Of a DNA stretch of 64,000 nt, positions 42,363 to 50,916 are shown in pieces. The first letter of the stretch is position 1; each line of letters starts with the position of its first letter. Source of the stretch: an uncultured Alphaproteobacteria bacterium (GTDB lineage Bacteria > Pseudomonadota > Alphaproteobacteria > Rhizobiales > Beijerinckiaceae); the NCBI GenBank assembly GCA_937988775.1, contig CALKHP010000039.1, positions 1-64,000 of the forward strand, read 5' to 3'. The notes under the pieces are model-generated. The model did no database searches and was not told the DNA's origin. It saw only the letters and a program-made list of their open reading frames with translations. The position numbers and the translations under genes are program-made.

Positions 42363-43907
42363 ATGAACGGTGCGGAAACTCTGGTCAGGACGCTGCTCGC
42401 CGGCGAGGTCGAGGTCTGTTTCGCCAATCCCGGCACGTCGGAGATGCATTTCGTCGCCGCCCTCGACCGGGTCGACGGCATGCGCTGCGTGCTGTGCCTG
42501 TTCGAGGGCGTCGCAACCGGCGCCGCCGACGGCTATGCCCGCATGGCCGACAAGCCGGCCGCGACCCTGCTGCATCTCGGCCCCGGCCTCGCCAATGCCA
42601 GCGCCAACATTCACAATGCCAAGCGCGCCCGCAGCGCCATGGTCAACATCGTCGGCGAGCACGCGACCTACCACATCAAGCACGATGCGCCGCTGACCTC
42701 CGACATCGAGGGCGTGGCGAGACCGTTCTCGCATTGGGTGCATACGGGTGAAAGCTCGCGCACCATCGGCGAGGATGGCGCCCGCGCCATCGCCGCGGCG
42801 CGAAAGCTCCCCGGCCAGATCGCCACGCTGATCCTGCCGGCCGACACCGCATGGCTGGAAGGCGGACCGGTCGCGGCCCGCCCGGCCACCCCGCCGCCGC
42901 CCGCCGTCTCGGACGAGCAGATCGCCGCAGCAGTCGAACTGCTGAACGCCGGCGAACCGACGCTAATCCTGCTCGGCGGCCGCGCGCTGCGCGCCACCGA
43001 GCTTGAAAAGGCGAGCCGGATCGCCAACCGCACCGGCGCGAGCCTGCTCGCGGAAGGCTCCAATGCCCGCATGGAGCGCGGCGCCGGGCGGGTGGCAATC
43101 GGCCGCGTGCCCTATCCGGTCGATGCCGCGCTGAAGACGCTTCAAAGCTATCGCAACATCATCCTGATCGGCGCGCGCGCGCCGGTCGCCTTCTTCGCCT
43201 CTCCGGGCAAGCCCGGCCTGCTCGCGCCGGAGGATTGCCTGATGCATCAACTCGCCGGCAAGGAGGACGATATTGCCGGCGCGCTCGATCGTCTGGTCAA
43301 GGCGGTCGATGCGGGTGCGACGGCGCCGACGCTGGCGCCGCTGGCCCCTCCCGCCTTGCCGACGGGCGAGATCACGCCGGAAACCATCGCCGAGACGCTC
43401 GGCGCGCTGATGCCGGACAACGCCATCATCTGCGATGAATCGGTGTCGACCGGCCGCAACTTCTTTCCCGCCACGGCGAACGCTGCCCGCCATGACTGGC
43501 TCCAGATCACCGGTGGCGCCATCGGCGTCGGCCTGCCGATGGCGGTCGGTGCGGCGGTCGCCTGCCCGGATCGCAAGGTCATCGGCCTCCAGGCCGACGG
43601 CAGTGCTATGTACACGCTGCAGGCGCTGTGGACCCAGGCGCGCGAAAAGCTCAACGTGCTGACCCTGATCCTGGCGAACCGCGCCTACCAGATCCTGCGC
43701 GGCGAACTGACCAATGTCGGCGCCACCAACCCCGGCCGCAAGGCAATCGACATGCTCAGCCTCGAGAACCCGACGCTCGACTGGGTGAAGCTCGCCGAGG
43801 GCCAGGGCGTGCCGGCCCAGCGCGCCGAGACACTCACCGAGCTACAGGACGCCATCCGCGAGGGCCTCGCCGTCGATCGACCGTTCCTGGTCGAGGTGGT
43901 AATTTAG
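42363..43907 (+). CDS. Thiamine-diphosphate-dependent enzyme, acetolactate synthase large-subunit-like
   Basis: A 514-residue ThDP enzyme. The N-terminal pyrimidine domain has the catalytic Glu in LFEGVATGAADGYARM (about 42-57). The pyrophosphate domain has the motif QADGSAMYTLQALWTQ with a downstream Asn, in which ADG replaces the usual GDG. There is no ilvH partner nearby, so a decarboxylase or carboligase other than valine/leucine synthesis is plausible. ATG 42363 or GTG 42357 are both possible starts (GGAAAGGAAAA upstream). Confidence 0.82.
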   Translation: MNGAETLVRTLLAGEVEVCFANPGTSEMHFVAALDRVDGMRCVLCLFEGVATGAADGYARMADKPAATLLHLGPGLANASANIHNAKRARSAMVNIVGEHATYHIKHDAPLTSDIEGVARPFSHWVHTGESSRTIGEDGARAIAAARKLPGQIATLILPADTAWLEGGPVAARPATPPPPAVSDEQIAAAVELLNAGEPTLILLGGRALRATELEKASRIANRTGASLLAEGSNARMERGAGRVAIGRVPYPVDAALKTLQSYRNIILIGARAPVAFFASPGKPGLLAPEDCLMHQLAGKEDDIAGALDRLVKAVDAGATAPTLAPLAPPALPTGEITPETIAETLGALMPDNAIICDESVSTGRNFFPATANAARHDWLQITGGAIGVGLPMAVGAAVACPDRKVIGLQADGSAMYTLQALWTQAREKLNVLTLILANRAYQILRGELTNVGATNPGRKAIDMLSLENPTLDWVKLAEGQGVPAQRAETLTELQDAIREGLAVDRPFLVEVVI

Positions 43908-43934
43908 AGGAGCCCTCTGGAGCACGCTTCGCCC

Positions 43935-44309
43935 CTACCGCATGCCCGCCTTGTCGCGGCTCAACTGCTTGGCGCGCAGGTCGTCGAGATAGGCCTGCCA
44001 GCGCGCATCCTGCTCCTCGGCCAATTCGCGCAGGTAGCGCCAGCTATAGATGCCGGTATCGTGCATGTCGTCGAAGCCGAGCTTGACGGCGTAATTGCCG
44101 ATCGGATCAATGTTGAGGATGCCGACATTGCGCTTGCCGCCCACCGTCTTGCGCTCGGCCTCGGAATGGCCCTGCACTTCGGCCGACGGGCTGAACACGC
44201 GCAGCAACTCGGCCGGCAGGTCGAAGGCCGCGCCGTCATCATAGGCGACATGCAGGCTGCGGCGATCCTTGCTCAGGCGCAGTTCGGTTGGCCATGGTGC
44301 ATCGGCCAT
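43935..44309 (-). CDS. DUF971 domain protein
   Basis: A 124-residue protein whose DUF971 core is WPTELRLSKDRRSLHVAYDDG (about 6-26), then DLPAELLRVFSPSAEVQG and GNYAVKLGFDDMHDTGIYSW, the family's most conserved stretch. DUF971 is fused to Mrp in plant HCF101 (an Fe-S carrier), and a separate Mrp gene lies 1.7 kb away. Its start overlaps the TusA-like stop by one base (TGATG), so the two are translationally coupled. Confidence 0.88.
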   Translation of the reverse strand: MADAPWPTELRLSKDRRSLHVAYDDGAAFDLPAELLRVFSPSAEVQGHSEAERKTVGGKRNVGILNIDPIGNYAVKLGFDDMHDTGIYSWRYLRELAEEQDARWQAYLDDLRAKQLSRDKAGMR

Positions 44310-44554
44310 CACGCGCCTCCAGCCTTGCGGATGTGAAAGATCAGCACCGCGCCCTCGCGCAGCGAGGCCTCCAGCGCATCGCCGGTTTCGCTGAGCAGAT
44401 GCGGGATGTCGATCGCCGCGAGCGGATCGCTGCAGCGCAGCTCCAGCCGCGCGCCGGGGCTGGCGGCGGCGAGCGCCTTGCGCGTGCGCAGCACCGGCAG
44501 CGGGCATTTCAGGCCGATCAGGTCGAGCGTGGCCATGGTCATGCTGTGAGACAT
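44309..44554 (-). CDS. TusA-like sulfurtransferase
   Basis: An 81-residue protein of the TusA/SirA fold, with the hallmark Cys in DLIGLKCPLPVLRTRKAL (Cys at about 17). TusA proteins relay persulfide sulfur to tRNA thiolation, molybdenum cofactor and other acceptors. Here it sits beside moeA, mrp and mobA, consistent with Moco or Fe-S use. I chose ATG 44554; later ATGs (44542, 44536) are also possible. It is coupled with DUF971. Confidence 0.85.
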   Translation of the reverse strand: MSHSMTMATLDLIGLKCPLPVLRTRKALAAASPGARLELRCSDPLAAIDIPHLLSETGDALEASLREGAVLIFHIRKAGGA

Positions 44555-44585
44555 GGATCGCCGCGCCGGCGCCGTCAACCCGCCG

Positions 44586-45851
44586 CTAGAGCAGGCCAGA
44601 GAATGGCAGGAAGCCGATCAGGTCGCCGGCCGCGACGTCGCCTGCGTCCTCGGGAAGGATCGCCAGCCCGTCTCCCTCGGTCAGCGAGCCCAGCCAGCCG
44701 CTGCTATCGCTGCCGAAGCGCTGCAGCACCGGCCCGCCCACCGCATTCCGACCAAGCTTGACACGCAGGGCCTCCAGCCGCCCGGCCCGCTTGCGGTGGC
44801 TGAAGCCGGCCGGCACCGGCAGCGGCCGCAGCGGCTGGGGCGACGCCCCGGCCAGCCGCAGCAAGGCCGGCCGCGCGATCTGGATGAAGGCGTGCATCGC
44901 CGCCACCGGATTGCCGGGCAAGCCGATCGCCAGCGTGCCGTCGACCAGCCCGAGCGCCAACGCCCGGCCCGGCTTCATCGCCAGCGCCCAGGCTTCGCTG
45001 TCGCCGAGTTGGCCGAGTACGGTGCGGACGTGATCCTCCTCGCCGACCGAGACGCCGCCCGAGCCCAGCACGGCGTGATGGCCCGGCGCCGCCCGCATCA
45101 GCACGGCGCGCAAGGCGTCCGGCTCGTCGCGCACGATGCCGAGATCGCTCACCGCGCAGCCGAGCCGCGCCAGCATCGCGGCCAGCATCGGCCGGTTGGA
45201 ATCGTAGCGCCCGGCCGGCCTGAGCGGCGCGCCCGGCTCCAGCAATTCGTTGCCGGTCGAGAACAGCGCCACGCGCAGCCGCTCGCGCACCGGGATATCC
45301 GCCAGGCCGAGCGACGCGACAAGCGCCAGTTCCGCCGGGCCGATGCGCCGGCCGGGCGGCAGCACCTCGGCGCCTTCGGCAAACTCCTCGCCCGTGCGGC
45401 GGATGTTGCGATCGCGGCGCGCCACGCCGGACGGCACCACCAGCACCGGCCGGCCGAGCACCGAAACATCGAGCTTCACATCCTCCTGCATCACCACCGT
45501 ATCGGCGCCCTGCGGCAGCGGCGCGCCGGTCAGCACCCGCATGGCGCTGCCTTCCGCCAGCGCCGGCGCGGCCTCGCCCGCGGCAACCCGGCCGATCAAC
45601 GGCAGCCGGCCGCCCGCATCCTCGAGGGAGGCGGCCTGCATGGCATAGCCATCGACCGCGACATGATCGAAGCGCGGCAGCGGCAACGGCGCCACGATGC
45701 GCGCCGACAGGATGCGCCCGGCGGCCGCGCCGAGCGGCACCCTTTCAGGGTCGGCGACCACCGGGAGGCGCGCCTCGAGCAGCGCCACCGCCTGCGCCAC
45801 CCGCAGCACGGCGGCGCCCGCCCGGAAAAGGCCGGCCGGCACCGTGCTCAT
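44586..45851 (-). CDS. moeA: Molybdopterin molybdotransferase
   Basis: A 421-residue enzyme that inserts molybdate into adenylylated molybdopterin. Domain order is normal: FDHVAVDGYAMQA (about 62-74), RVLTGAPLPQGADTVVMQED, STGNEL, GRYDSNRPMLAAML, and GSGGVSVGEEDHV, the MoeA/MogA pterin-binding motif. The C-terminal beta domain is present. The ATG at 45851 was chosen from domain alignment. It is divergent from mrp across 149 bases. Together with mobA and TusA it points to local Moco supply. Confidence 0.95.
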   Translation of the reverse strand: MSTVPAGLFRAGAAVLRVAQAVALLEARLPVVADPERVPLGAAAGRILSARIVAPLPLPRFDHVAVDGYAMQAASLEDAGGRLPLIGRVAAGEAAPALAEGSAMRVLTGAPLPQGADTVVMQEDVKLDVSVLGRPVLVVPSGVARRDRNIRRTGEEFAEGAEVLPPGRRIGPAELALVASLGLADIPVRERLRVALFSTGNELLEPGAPLRPAGRYDSNRPMLAAMLARLGCAVSDLGIVRDEPDALRAVLMRAAPGHHAVLGSGGVSVGEEDHVRTVLGQLGDSEAWALAMKPGRALALGLVDGTLAIGLPGNPVAAMHAFIQIARPALLRLAGASPQPLRPLPVPAGFSHRKRAGRLEALRVKLGRNAVGGPVLQRFGSDSSGWLGSLTEGDGLAILPEDAGDVAAGDLIGFLPFSGLL

Positions 45852-46000
45852 CGCCGCATCTCGGTGGTCAAGCCGGTTTTCCCCATGCATCCGTCCCGTT
45901 CCGCATCGTGCCGCGTCGCTATGGTCTTTGTGAGCGCTGCGCGATCTATGTACAAGGGGGCCGGCCGCCACTGTCGGCGGCAACGCCTGAGGAGCCTGTT

Positions 46001-47107
46001 TTGCCCGTCACTCCCGCCGAGGTGCGCCGCGCGCTCGAACTGGTCAGGCTGCCCGCGAGCGGACAGTCGCTGGCCGCATCCGGGCGGCTGAGCGAAATCG
46101 CCGTCGAGAACGGCAAGGTGATGTTCGCCATTGCCATCGATCCGACCGAGGCCGACGCCATGGAGCCGGTGCGCCGCGCCGCCGAACAGGCAGCCGGCGC
46201 CGTTCCGGGCGTTTCGCAGGTTCTGGCGAGCCTGACCGCCGAGCATGCCCCGCGCCGCACTGCATCGGCCGGGCCTGCCCGCACCGGCCATGCGACGACG
46301 AAACCGGGCGGCATTCCGGGCATCCGCCACATGATCGCGGTTGCCTCGGGCAAGGGCGGCGTCGGCAAGTCGACGATCGCCTGCAACCTGGCGCTGGCGC
46401 TGGCAGCCCAGGGGCTGTCGGTCGGCCTGCTCGATGCCGATATCTACGGACCTTCGCAGCCGCGCCTGTTCGGCCTCACCGGCAAGCCGACCGTCAACGG
46501 CCGCATCATGCAGCCGCTCGACGGTTTCGGCATCAAGGTGATGTCTATCGGCTTCTTGGTCGACGAAGCGACCGCCATGATCTGGCGCGGGCCGATGGTC
46601 GTCTCGGCCCTGTCGCAGATGCTGAACGAGGTCGCCTGGGGCGAGCTCGACGTGCTGGTGATCGACATGCCGCCCGGCACCGGCGACGCGCAGCTCACCA
46701 TCGCCCAGCGCGCGCCGCTTTCGGGCGCAGTCATCGTCTCGACGCCGCAGGACCTCGCCCTGATCGACGCGCGACGCGGCATCGCCATGTTCGAGAAGGT
46801 GCAGGTGCCGGTGCTCGGCATCGTCGAGAACATGAGCGGCTTCTGCTGCCCGCAATGCGGCACCGTCACGCCGATCTTCGGCCATGGCGGCGCGGCCGAC
46901 GAAGCGCGCAAGCTCAACGTGCCGCTGCTTGGCGCCCTGCCGCTGCACATGGATATCCGCGTCACCTCCGATGCCGGCAAGCCGGTCGTCGTCAGCGATC
47001 CGCAAGGCTCCCATGCCGCGATCTTCCGTGCCATTGCCGGGCAGGTCTGGAACGCCGTCTCGCACGGCGCGCCGACGCGGGCCGCACCGCGCATCGTCAT
47101 CGAGTGA
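46001..47107 (+). CDS. mrp: Mrp/NBP35 (ApbC) family Fe-S cluster carrier ATPase
   Basis: A 368-residue P-loop protein that binds and transfers [4Fe-4S] clusters. The N-terminal DUF59/MIP18 module (about 4-80) is followed by the P-loop GKGGVGKS (117-124), VIDMPPGTGDAQL, and the bridging CPQC cysteines Cys283 and Cys286. I start at TTG 46001 because AGGAG lies 7 bases upstream; frame extension to 45908 lacks a ribosome site. It overlaps mobA by four bases (GTGA). Confidence 0.95.
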   Translation: MPVTPAEVRRALELVRLPASGQSLAASGRLSEIAVENGKVMFAIAIDPTEADAMEPVRRAAEQAAGAVPGVSQVLASLTAEHAPRRTASAGPARTGHATTKPGGIPGIRHMIAVASGKGGVGKSTIACNLALALAAQGLSVGLLDADIYGPSQPRLFGLTGKPTVNGRIMQPLDGFGIKVMSIGFLVDEATAMIWRGPMVVSALSQMLNEVAWGELDVLVIDMPPGTGDAQLTIAQRAPLSGAVIVSTPQDLALIDARRGIAMFEKVQVPVLGIVENMSGFCCPQCGTVTPIFGHGGAADEARKLNVPLLGALPLHMDIRVTSDAGKPVVVSDPQGSHAAIFRAIAGQVWNAVSHGAPTRAAPRIVIE

Positions 47108-47718
47108 ACAGCCTGCCCGCCTGCGCCGGACTGATCCTTGCCGGCGGGCGCGGGCAGCGCTTAGGCGGCCGCGACAAGGCGCTCGTCGAACTCGCCGGCC
47201 AGCCGCTGCTCGCGCATGTCGCCGCCCGGCTCAAGCCGCAGGCGGCGCCGCTCATCATCAGCGCCAATGGCGATCCGGCCCGCTTTGCCGCTTTCGGCCT
47301 GACCGTGCTCGCCGACGAGACGGCCGATTTCGCCGGGCCGCTTGCCGGTATTCTCGCAGCGATGGATCACTTGGCGGCGGAGGGCTCCAGCGTCGGCCAC
47401 CTGCTCAGCGCGCCGACCGATTGCCCGTTCCTGCCGCACGATCTCGCTGCCCGGCTCAGTGCAGCCATGCGGGACACCGGCGCGGCGGTGGCGTTCGCAT
47501 CATCGGCCGGGCGCGATCATCCAGTTATCGCGTTGTGGAGCCTCGCCTTGCGCGACGCGCTGCGGCAGGCGCTCGCGCAAGGCCGCAACGGCGTCATGGC
47601 CTTCATCGGCCGGCAATCCCACGCCAGCACCGCCTGGCCCGTGGAGCCATGCGATCCGTTCTTCAACATCAACACGCCGGAGGATTTGGCGGCGGCGGAA
47701 CGGATTTGCCGGTGTTAA
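47104..47718 (+). CDS. mobA: Molybdenum cofactor guanylyltransferase
   Basis: A 204-residue nucleotidyltransferase that joins GMP to Mo-molybdopterin to give bis-MGD for DMSO-reductase-family enzymes. The signature LILAGGRGQRLGGRDKAL (about 10-27) binds GTP, and PTDCPFLP and FFNINTPEDL are typical later blocks. The GTG start at 47104 overlaps mrp, so Fe-S carrier and Moco finishing enzyme are translationally coupled. Confidence 0.94.
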   Translation: MNSLPACAGLILAGGRGQRLGGRDKALVELAGQPLLAHVAARLKPQAAPLIISANGDPARFAAFGLTVLADETADFAGPLAGILAAMDHLAAEGSSVGHLLSAPTDCPFLPHDLAARLSAAMRDTGAAVAFASSAGRDHPVIALWSLALRDALRQALAQGRNGVMAFIGRQSHASTAWPVEPCDPFFNINTPEDLAAAERICRC

Positions 47719-47751
47719 GCCGAAACATTCCCACGATCCCGGTCCGTCCCT

Positions 47752-49140
47752 TCAGCGCGGCAGAATCGCCACCGAGCCCTGCGCGCTGTCCATGCTCCAG
47801 ATTCGGTCGATCAGCACACGCATTTCGTCCGGCGTCGCGCCATCGCGAAAACCGGCGAGCCGGATCGCCTTGGCTTCCAGTTCATCGCGCGTCAGCGGAT
47901 TGCCGGGATCGCCCTTCGGCTCGTCGACGCGGGCGGAAAACTCGCGGCCATCAGCGGTCCTGACGCGCACCTTGCCGACCCAGCGCGCCGGATAGAGCCT
48001 GTCGACCTCGTCATCAAGCACCATGCGCACCTTGGCCCGAAAATCCGCCACGCGGGCATCGGTGAGCGCGTGCTTCTCGAAAGCTTCGAGATCGGCCGCA
48101 CCATGCACCGCGATCAGCCCGAGCACGCTGCCCATCGAGAACTTCGCCTGATGCACAGTCGTCGGATCAACGACCGGGCCAAGCACATCGATCGCGCCCT
48201 GATGCACCTCGGCGATCACCTCCGCCACGTCGCCGGCGGCCAGTTTCTCGCGCGCCAGCAACACCTGCAGCGCATCGGCGGCCGGGTGGGTGTGGCGGCA
48301 CGAGGCGTGCCACTTATACGAGGTCTCTTCCGTCGCCCAGCGGCTACCCAGCCGGTCGGTCAGCTTCGCCGGATCGGCATCGCGCGACATGCCGGCAGCC
48401 AGCCCCTGCGCGCCCTCGAGGATGCGGCTCGCGCCCTTGAAACCATCGCGGGCGAGATAGGCCGCGAGCATGCCGTCGGCAGCGGCCTTCGCGGTATGCA
48501 ACTGCTTGGAATCGGCGGCGTCACGCAGGAATTCCCACAGGCCGGCAGCCTGCGTGCCGGCGGAGCCGAGCGCGTGGTTCAGGCGCACGGCATCGAGCCC
48601 GATCAGCTTGCCGACCGCCGCCGCGACGGCGAGCGTGCCCGCCGTACCAGTGGTGTGGAACACCTCATAATGCGAGCGCCCGAGGAACTCTCCGACCCGG
48701 ATACCGACCTCGTAACCGGCGATCGAGGCCGCGAGAATCTCCTTGCCGGACTTGCCCTCGGCCTCGGCGACCGCGAGCACGGCCGGGAATACCACCGTCG
48801 CCGGGTGGAACACCGAGCCGTTATGCACATCGTCCTGCTCGACGACATGGGAGGCTGCGGCGTTGATCATCGCCGCGAAATACGGGCTGGTGCGGCCCCT
48901 GCTCGGCACGATGGTGCTCGGGCCATCCGCCGGCCCCATCGCGCTCGCGAAGGCGCTGATCGCCGCGACCTGCGGCGATCCCTTGCCGGCAAGCGCCGAG
49001 CCGAGCCAGTCGATCAGCAGCGCTTTCGTCGCCTGCACCACGCGCTCAGGCACGTCGGCCAGCGTGAAACCGGCGACGAATTCGCATAGCGCCGCCGTCG
49101 GGTGGTCCGTTCCTGCCAGCACAGTGTCGCGCATCCTCAT
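47752..49140 (-). CDS. MmgE/PrpD family protein
   Basis: A 462-residue protein of the MmgE/PrpD family, which includes 2-methylcitrate dehydratase and cis-aconitate decarboxylase. The N-terminal helical domain ends with KWHASCRHTHPAADALQVLL (about 272-291), where the basic active-site cluster lies, and AKFSMGSVLGLIAV is also typical. No prpC or prpB is close, so a methylcitrate cycle function is not supported by context. Two Met codons are at the start; either gives the same domain. Confidence 0.9.
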   Translation of the reverse strand: MRMRDTVLAGTDHPTAALCEFVAGFTLADVPERVVQATKALLIDWLGSALAGKGSPQVAAISAFASAMGPADGPSTIVPSRGRTSPYFAAMINAAASHVVEQDDVHNGSVFHPATVVFPAVLAVAEAEGKSGKEILAASIAGYEVGIRVGEFLGRSHYEVFHTTGTAGTLAVAAAVGKLIGLDAVRLNHALGSAGTQAAGLWEFLRDAADSKQLHTAKAAADGMLAAYLARDGFKGASRILEGAQGLAAGMSRDADPAKLTDRLGSRWATEETSYKWHASCRHTHPAADALQVLLAREKLAAGDVAEVIAEVHQGAIDVLGPVVDPTTVHQAKFSMGSVLGLIAVHGAADLEAFEKHALTDARVADFRAKVRMVLDDEVDRLYPARWVGKVRVRTADGREFSARVDEPKGDPGNPLTRDELEAKAIRLAGFRDGATPDEMRVLIDRIWSMDSAQGSVAILPR

Positions 49141-49190
49141 CCTCCGAAGGGCGGCATCTTGGCCCTATCGGCCCCGGAGGCGCAATCCCT

Positions 49191-50558
49191 TCAGGCGATG
49201 TTGACGCGGGCCTCGCCCGGCGCCGGCACGCTCAGGCCCGCCCCGACATATTCGTTCAGCTTGTTGCGCAATGTGCGGATCGAGATGCCGAGAATGCGCG
49301 CGGCATGGGTGCGGTTGCCGAGGCAATGGTCGAGCGTATCGAGGATCAGGTCGCATTCAACATCGGCCACGGTGCGCCCGACGAGGGCGCGCGTGACCGC
49401 CTCGGCCGCGAGCGCCGCCTGCCGCGCGGCGCCGACCGGGGCAACGGCGGCGATCGGCTCGCCCTCGGGCGACATCAGCGCCTCGGGGGTGATCGTGTCG
49501 CCGGCCGCCAGTAATACGGCGCGATGCATGGTGTTTTCGAGTTCGCGCACATTGCCCTGCCACGGATTGGCCTTCAGCTGGGCGAGCGCCTCGTCGGTGA
49601 TCGGCCGCACCGGCACGCCGTTCAATTCGGCGTATTTGCGCGAAAAATGTTCGGCCAGCGCCACGATATCGGCCGGGCGCTCGCGCAATGGCGGCACGCG
49701 CAGGTTGACGACGTTGAGGCGGAACAGCAGGTCCTCGCGGAACGAACCGTCCTTGACGGCGGCCTGGAGGTTGCGGTTCGAGGTCGCGATGATGCGGATA
49801 TCGACCCTGACCGGCTGCGCCCCGCCGACGCGGTCGATGACGCGTTCCTGGATGGCGCGCAGCAGCTTGGCCTGCAGGCGCACGTCCATTTCAGAGATTT
49901 CGTCGAGCAGCAGCGTGCCGCCGCTCGCCTCCTCGAACTTGCCGATGCGCCGGGCGAGCGCGCCGGTAAAAGCCCCTTTCTCATGGCCGAAAAGTTCGCT
50001 TTCCAGCAGATTCTCAGGGATTGCCGCGCAGTTTACCGACACGAACGGCTTGCCGGCCCGCTTCGACCTGGCATGCAGCAGCTTGGCGATGACTTCCTTG
50101 CCGACGCCGCTCTCGCCGGTGACCAGAACGCTCGCCTCCGAGCCCGCGACCTGCATCGCCACCTTGACGACGCGCTCCATCGCCGGGTCCTTGAACACCA
50201 TGCTCTGATTGTCGCGCGCCACCGCCTCGATCACCGCCGCGATCAGCTCGGGATCGGGCGGCAGCGGGATATATTCCTTGGCGCCGGCATGGATGGCGGC
50301 CACCGCCGCGCGCGCGTCGCTGCCGGTGCCGCAGGCGACGATCGGGATGGCGAAGCGCTCGGCCTCGAGCCCCTGATACAGGCGCGCGATGTCGATCGCG
50401 ACATCGGCCATGATCAGGTCGGCGCCGCGCCCTGCCCTGAGATGATTCAGCGCCTGGTCCGGCCCATCGACCTGGGCGACGCCGGCGCCGCGCTCCTTGG
50501 CGATGCGGGCCGCGAAGATCAGTTCGCTCTTGAAGGTTCCGACGATGAGAAGGCGCAT
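49191..50558 (-). CDS. flbD: Sigma-54-dependent flagellar regulator FlbD
   Basis: A 455-residue activator of class III flagellar genes. The N-terminal receiver-like domain (1-115) lacks the paired acidic residues after strand 1 (VGTFKS) and has only Asp52, as in Caulobacter FlbD, which is not regulated by normal phosphorylation (from memory). AAA+ motifs: Walker A GESGVGKE (148-155), GAFTGA (195-200), which contacts sigma-54; the C-terminal Fis-type HTH is NRTHAARILGISIRTLRNK. It closes the fliF-fliG-flbE/fliH-fliN-flbD operon. Confidence 0.95.
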   Translation of the reverse strand: MRLLIVGTFKSELIFAARIAKERGAGVAQVDGPDQALNHLRAGRGADLIMADVAIDIARLYQGLEAERFAIPIVACGTGSDARAAVAAIHAGAKEYIPLPPDPELIAAVIEAVARDNQSMVFKDPAMERVVKVAMQVAGSEASVLVTGESGVGKEVIAKLLHARSKRAGKPFVSVNCAAIPENLLESELFGHEKGAFTGALARRIGKFEEASGGTLLLDEISEMDVRLQAKLLRAIQERVIDRVGGAQPVRVDIRIIATSNRNLQAAVKDGSFREDLLFRLNVVNLRVPPLRERPADIVALAEHFSRKYAELNGVPVRPITDEALAQLKANPWQGNVRELENTMHRAVLLAAGDTITPEALMSPEGEPIAAVAPVGAARQAALAAEAVTRALVGRTVADVECDLILDTLDHCLGNRTHAARILGISIRTLRNKLNEYVGAGLSVPAPGEARVNIA

Positions 50559-50568
50559 GTTTTTATCC

Positions 50569-50916
50569 TCAGCGTTCCGGCTTGATGATCTCGGTCATCG
50601 TCACGCCGAGCTTGTCCTCGACCAGCACGACCTCGCCACGCGCGACGAGCCGGTCGTTCACGAAAATATCGATCGCCTCGCCGACCTTGCGGTCGAGCTC
50701 GAGCACGCGGCCGGGGCCGAGCTGCATCAGCTCGCCGACCGCCATGCGCGTGCGCCCGAGCACCGCCGAGACATTGACCGGCACGTCGAACATCTGCTCG
50801 AGATCGCCCGCCGTCTTCTGCGCCACCGGGCCGTCATCGACCGGCAGCGGCACTTGCGGCATCATCTCCTGCGTCTGGTCGAAATTCGGGAGCGGCAGAT
50901 CGCTGTCGGTGCTCAT
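50569..50916 (-). CDS. fliN: Flagellar motor switch protein FliN
   Basis: A 115-residue C-ring subunit. The SpoA domain (about 38-112) contains VPVNVSAVLGRTRMAVGELMQL and RLVARGEVVLVEDKLGVTMTEI. The N-terminal 35 residues are acidic and Pro-rich, probably a flexible FliM/FliH-facing tail. The ATG at 50916 overlaps the FliH-like stop (ATGA). It is 10 bases before flbD. Confidence 0.96.
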   Translation of the reverse strand: MSTDSDLPLPNFDQTQEMMPQVPLPVDDGPVAQKTAGDLEQMFDVPVNVSAVLGRTRMAVGELMQLGPGRVLELDRKVGEAIDIFVNDRLVARGEVVLVEDKLGVTMTEIIKPER

